DNA of 6,890 nucleotides from assembly GCA_004566265.1 (NCBI GenBank), contig SPLB01000178.1, positions 1 to 6,890 of the forward strand. Direction: 5' to 3'. Source of the DNA: Paracoccaceae bacterium (GTDB lineage Bacteria > Pseudomonadota > Alphaproteobacteria > Rhodobacterales > Rhodobacteraceae). Below the pieces are notes generated by a model. It did no database searches. It worked only from the letters and a program-made list of their open reading frames with translations, and was not told the DNA's origin. How positions within the stretch are numbered: position 1 is the first letter of the stretch; every line of letters starts with the position of its first letter. Positions 4,315 through 6,890 of this stretch are shown here, piece by piece. Position numbers and translations under genes: made by a program.

Positions 4315-6876
4315 ATGACACAGATAACCGCCACAGATCTATTGCGCCTTACAGCAAATTGGCCCGGTAAATCCAAACCCAGCGAACACCCGGCGCTTTG
4401 GCATATGTTGGACGTTGGCGCCGTAGCGCAGTCCATCCTGCACCGTCAACCTATGGAAACCCCTGCGCTCTCTGCGGCCTTTGCCGCATTGGTCGCCCTG
4501 CATGACCTTGGTAAAATCAGCGCCTCTTTTCGCGCAATGCTGCGGGACGGTGCCGGTCAGCATTTCTATCACTGGCAACACACAGCCACGCTGCTGACAG
4601 AAATGGATGACCTGCTGGCACAGCATTTGGGCGGCGAAGCTGAAGTCAGGCGCATATTGGTCGAGGCGCTTTCTGGCCACCACGGTGGACCTCGTGAAAA
4701 ACCAACAGCGGATCGTTCAGAACAGCAGCGACGGACGATTGGAACCGAGGCCCTAATAGACGCAGAACAGGCTCTGATCGCGGTGTTGTCCTGTTTCCCG
4801 GATGCCTCCCTCGCCCGGGTCACAGAACGGCAGGCCGTAACACTCAGCTGGCATTTGAACGGTCTTGTTGTGCAGTCTGATTGGATCGGCTCGAACCCAG
4901 ACTGGTTCCCCCCTGCCCCGCCTGATGTACCCTTGGCGGACTATTGGCCGCAAACCCAAGCGCGGGCAGAGCAAGGGATTAAAGCCGCAGGGTTGTTTTC
5001 GTCGCAGCCCTCAGCGGGTGACCCTTCTGCGGTTCTAGGCGGTTTAGCTGCGCGACCCATGCAGGTGGCCGCCGCAGAAGAAGACCTGCCCGATGGCCCG
5101 GTCCTGACGATTGTCGAAGACAGCACAGGTGCCGGCAAAACCGAAGCCGCGCTGATCCTCGCCGCGCGGATGATGCAGGCAGGCAAAGGCGCAGGCGTTT
5201 TCTTTGCCTTGCCAACAATGGCCACCGCAAATGCGATGCTTTCACGTCTTGAGGCCGCCAGCCGCGTGCTGTTTGACGGCGCCCCGACCCTCGCGCTGTC
5301 CCATGGGCGCGCGCGTCTGTCGAAAGCTTTTCAGCGGATTAAAGGGCGCGATGCATCCAACCCCGAGGCTGGCCCCCATTGCGGCAGCTGGCTGTCCGAT
5401 GATCGCCGCCGTATTTTGCTCGCGGATCTTGGGGTCGGAACGATCGACCAAGCGCTGTTCGGGGTGCTGCCGACGCGGTTCAACGGATTGCGGTTGCGGG
5501 CCCTGTCGCAACGGATTCTGGTTGTGGATGAGGCCCATGATTACGACCCCTATATGCAGGCGCAGCTGGAACGTCTGTTGCAGATGCAGGCACGTCTGGG
5601 CGGGTCGGCGATCGTGATGACGGCGACCCTTCCGGGCCCAAAGAAAGCAGCCTTTGAAGCGGCGTTCAAACAGGGGCTTTCCACGAAACCCCGCCGCGCG
5701 AGCAGTGTTTCGCGCGACACGAAAGCCCCGGGGCCAGAGGCCCCCTACCCCGTGCTCACGACGGTTGCCGGGGTTGCCAAGGGCACAAAGTTGACAGCTG
5801 TCAACTCTGCAACAGAACGCGCGGTTGCGGTCAACCGTTTGGCTGCTGCTGAGGATGCCGTGGCGCTGATCTGCACGGCGCAGGCCAAGGGCGCGGCCTG
5901 TATCTGGATCCGAAATGCGGTGGATGACGCCATTGCAGCGGTGGAGGCCCTGCGGGCCGCAGGCGTTGAGGCGGATCTGCTTCACGCGCGTTTTGCGCTC
6001 TGTGATCGGTTGGACAAAGAAGCCGCGCTGCAAAACAGGTTTGGTCGAAACAGCACGCCCGAAGACCGCCGGGGAAGAGTGTTGGTCGTCACGCAAGTGG
6101 CAGAGCAATCCTTGGATCTGGATTTCGACGTCATGGTCAGCGACCTCGCGCCCATTGGCGCGATGATCCAGCGGGCGGGGCGGCTCTGGCGGCATGATCG
6201 CCCAGAAAGCCCCGGCCGGCCGGTTCCGGGGCCTGTGCTGCATGTGCTCTCGCCCGATCCGGATGTGGTGCAGAATGATCGCTGGCTGCATCAGGTGCTG
6301 GGGGCCGGCGCCTATGTCTATGACCCGACGGTCACTTGGCGCAGCGCGCGGGCGTTGTTTGACGCGGACGCATTGGTGTCCCCCATCGGTCTGCGCCCGT
6401 TGATCGAGGCGGTGGAGGGGCAAGACCCCCTACCCTTGCCCGAGGCGTTGCAGCAAGCAGAGTTCGCGCTAGAGGGCCAAGACATCATCGAACGCAGCAT
6501 GGCGCGCAATGTGTTGATCGCCGCAAATGAGGCCTTTGACCAGGACAATATGGCCAAGGTCTGGGACGACGAACACTATCCAACCCGCCTTGGCGTGCCG
6601 CAGGTCACACTGGCTTTGGCCACGCGCCCGCCCGCTGGTCTGCGCCCATTGGCAGAGGACGAGATTGACCCCTGGGCGCTGTCAGAGGTGCAGGTTTCCG
6701 CCAAACGGTTCGAGGGGATCACCCTGCCGCAGGACACGGCCGAGATTGCAGAGGTTAAGGCAGGTTGGTCAGAGGCGCGTGCGAAACACACGTTGATTGC
6801 GGTCTTGGATGCGGCTGGGCATATCACGGATTCTCTGAAGTATGACCGCGATTTAGGCATTGTTTGGCTGACTTGA
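4315..6876 (+). CDS. cas3: CRISPR-associated nuclease-helicase Cas3, type I-E-like
   Basis: This 853-residue protein degrades DNA bound by the Cascade complex. The HD nuclease domain comes first: H30 (HPALWHMLD), H63-D64 (ALHDLGKIS), H86/H89, H122-H123 (SGHHGG) and D189 (VVQSDWIGSN). The helicase follows: motif I DSTGAGKTE (269-277), Ia FFALPTMATANAM (296-308), II DEAH (405-408), III TAT (436-438), V VVTQVAEQSLDLDFDVMVSD (591-610) and VI QRAGRLWRH (619-627). A C-terminal domain fills about 755-853. HPALWHMLDV, SDWIGSN and VVDEAHDYD fit type I-E best. All key residues seen are present, so it should be active. ATG 4315 follows an in-frame TAA at 4300-4302; GAG at 4306-4308 is a weak ribosome binding site. 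It lies 54 nt after repC on the same strand. The cascade genes would be expected just past the right edge. Confidence 0.95.
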   Translation: MTQITATDLLRLTANWPGKSKPSEHPALWHMLDVGAVAQSILHRQPMETPALSAAFAALVALHDLGKISASFRAMLRDGAGQHFYHWQHTATLLTEMDDLLAQHLGGEAEVRRILVEALSGHHGGPREKPTADRSEQQRRTIGTEALIDAEQALIAVLSCFPDASLARVTERQAVTLSWHLNGLVVQSDWIGSNPDWFPPAPPDVPLADYWPQTQARAEQGIKAAGLFSSQPSAGDPSAVLGGLAARPMQVAAAEEDLPDGPVLTIVEDSTGAGKTEAALILAARMMQAGKGAGVFFALPTMATANAMLSRLEAASRVLFDGAPTLALSHGRARLSKAFQRIKGRDASNPEAGPHCGSWLSDDRRRILLADLGVGTIDQALFGVLPTRFNGLRLRALSQRILVVDEAHDYDPYMQAQLERLLQMQARLGGSAIVMTATLPGPKKAAFEAAFKQGLSTKPRRASSVSRDTKAPGPEAPYPVLTTVAGVAKGTKLTAVNSATERAVAVNRLAAAEDAVALICTAQAKGAACIWIRNAVDDAIAAVEALRAAGVEADLLHARFALCDRLDKEAALQNRFGRNSTPEDRRGRVLVVTQVAEQSLDLDFDVMVSDLAPIGAMIQRAGRLWRHDRPESPGRPVPGPVLHVLSPDPDVVQNDRWLHQVLGAGAYVYDPTVTWRSARALFDADALVSPIGLRPLIEAVEGQDPLPLPEALQQAEFALEGQDIIERSMARNVLIAANEAFDQDNMAKVWDDEHYPTRLGVPQVTLALATRPPAGLRPLAEDEIDPWALSEVQVSAKRFEGITLPQDTAEIAEVKAGWSEARAKHTLIAVLDAAGHITDSLKYDRDLGIVWLT
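5789..5806. other. Second parS-like palindrome, inside cas3
   Basis: GTTGACAGCTGTCAAC (5790-5805) is a perfect 16-bp palindrome, 18 bp with the flanking A and T. It fits the repABC centromere consensus GTTNNCNGCNGNNAAC at every fixed base and differs from the site at 3013-3028 only at the seventh base. It encodes K492-N497 of Cas3, in a predicted linker between the two helicase lobes, using TTG, ACA and GCT. No -10 box lies at promoter spacing on either side, so the TTGACA within it is not evidently a promoter element. RepB binding is likely but inferred. Confidence 0.65.
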
Positions 6877-6890
6877 CACGCCGACATTTA

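Noticed and set aside
5242..6423. Long minus-strand open frame (393 codons) opposite cas3
   Set aside because: The composition is rich in Arg, His and Gln with no domain pattern, and it is fully antisense to conserved Cas3 motifs.
1..6890. CRISPR array or tRNA/rRNA genes
   Set aside because: No regularly spaced direct repeats and no RNA-gene signature were seen; an array, if present, lies outside the window.

Overview
The window looks like the replication and maintenance core of a low-copy repABC plasmid or chromid from an alphaproteobacterium, most likely of the Rhodobacterales (Roseobacter type). Three things point there: the GC-rich codon use, the order repA-repB-repC on one strand, and an exact match to the known repABC centromere consensus GTTNNCNGCNGNNAAC. 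This placement is by recognition of families and motifs; no database search was run.

Layout. (1) 2-500: the end of a ParD-like antitoxin gene, overlapping by 11 nt a complete ParE/RelE-like toxin gene. (2) 501-672: a non-coding control region with a hairpin, a DnaA-box match and two inverted repeats around a candidate -10 box for repA. (3) 673-2863: repA (ParA ATPase) and repB (ParB, centromere binding), overlapping by 11 nt. (4) 2864-3075: a dense regulatory region. It holds a 22-bp palindrome just after repB, an antisense counter-transcribed RNA (ctRNA) on the minus strand with its own promoter and terminator hairpin, a parS palindrome, and a short hairpin before repC. (5) 3076-4260: repC, the replication initiator, with an AT-rich stretch containing a dyad that is the likely oriV. 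(6) 4315-6876: a complete type I-E-like cas3 (HD nuclease plus helicase). Its partner cascade genes would be expected past the right edge but are not visible.

How the parts work together. RepA and RepB partition the plasmid and autoregulate the operon. RepC starts replication and is limited by the ctRNA. The toxin-antitoxin pair penalises plasmid loss. Cas3 suggests that the replicon carries a CRISPR interference system, perhaps aimed at competing plasmids or phages.

Two observations stand out. First, a second parS-like site, a perfect 16-bp palindrome differing from the repC-proximal site at one base, lies inside the cas3 coding sequence at a predicted linker between the helicase lobes. Second, the -35 box of the predicted ctRNA promoter lies inside the first parS, so RepB binding could directly change ctRNA synthesis and couple partition to copy number.
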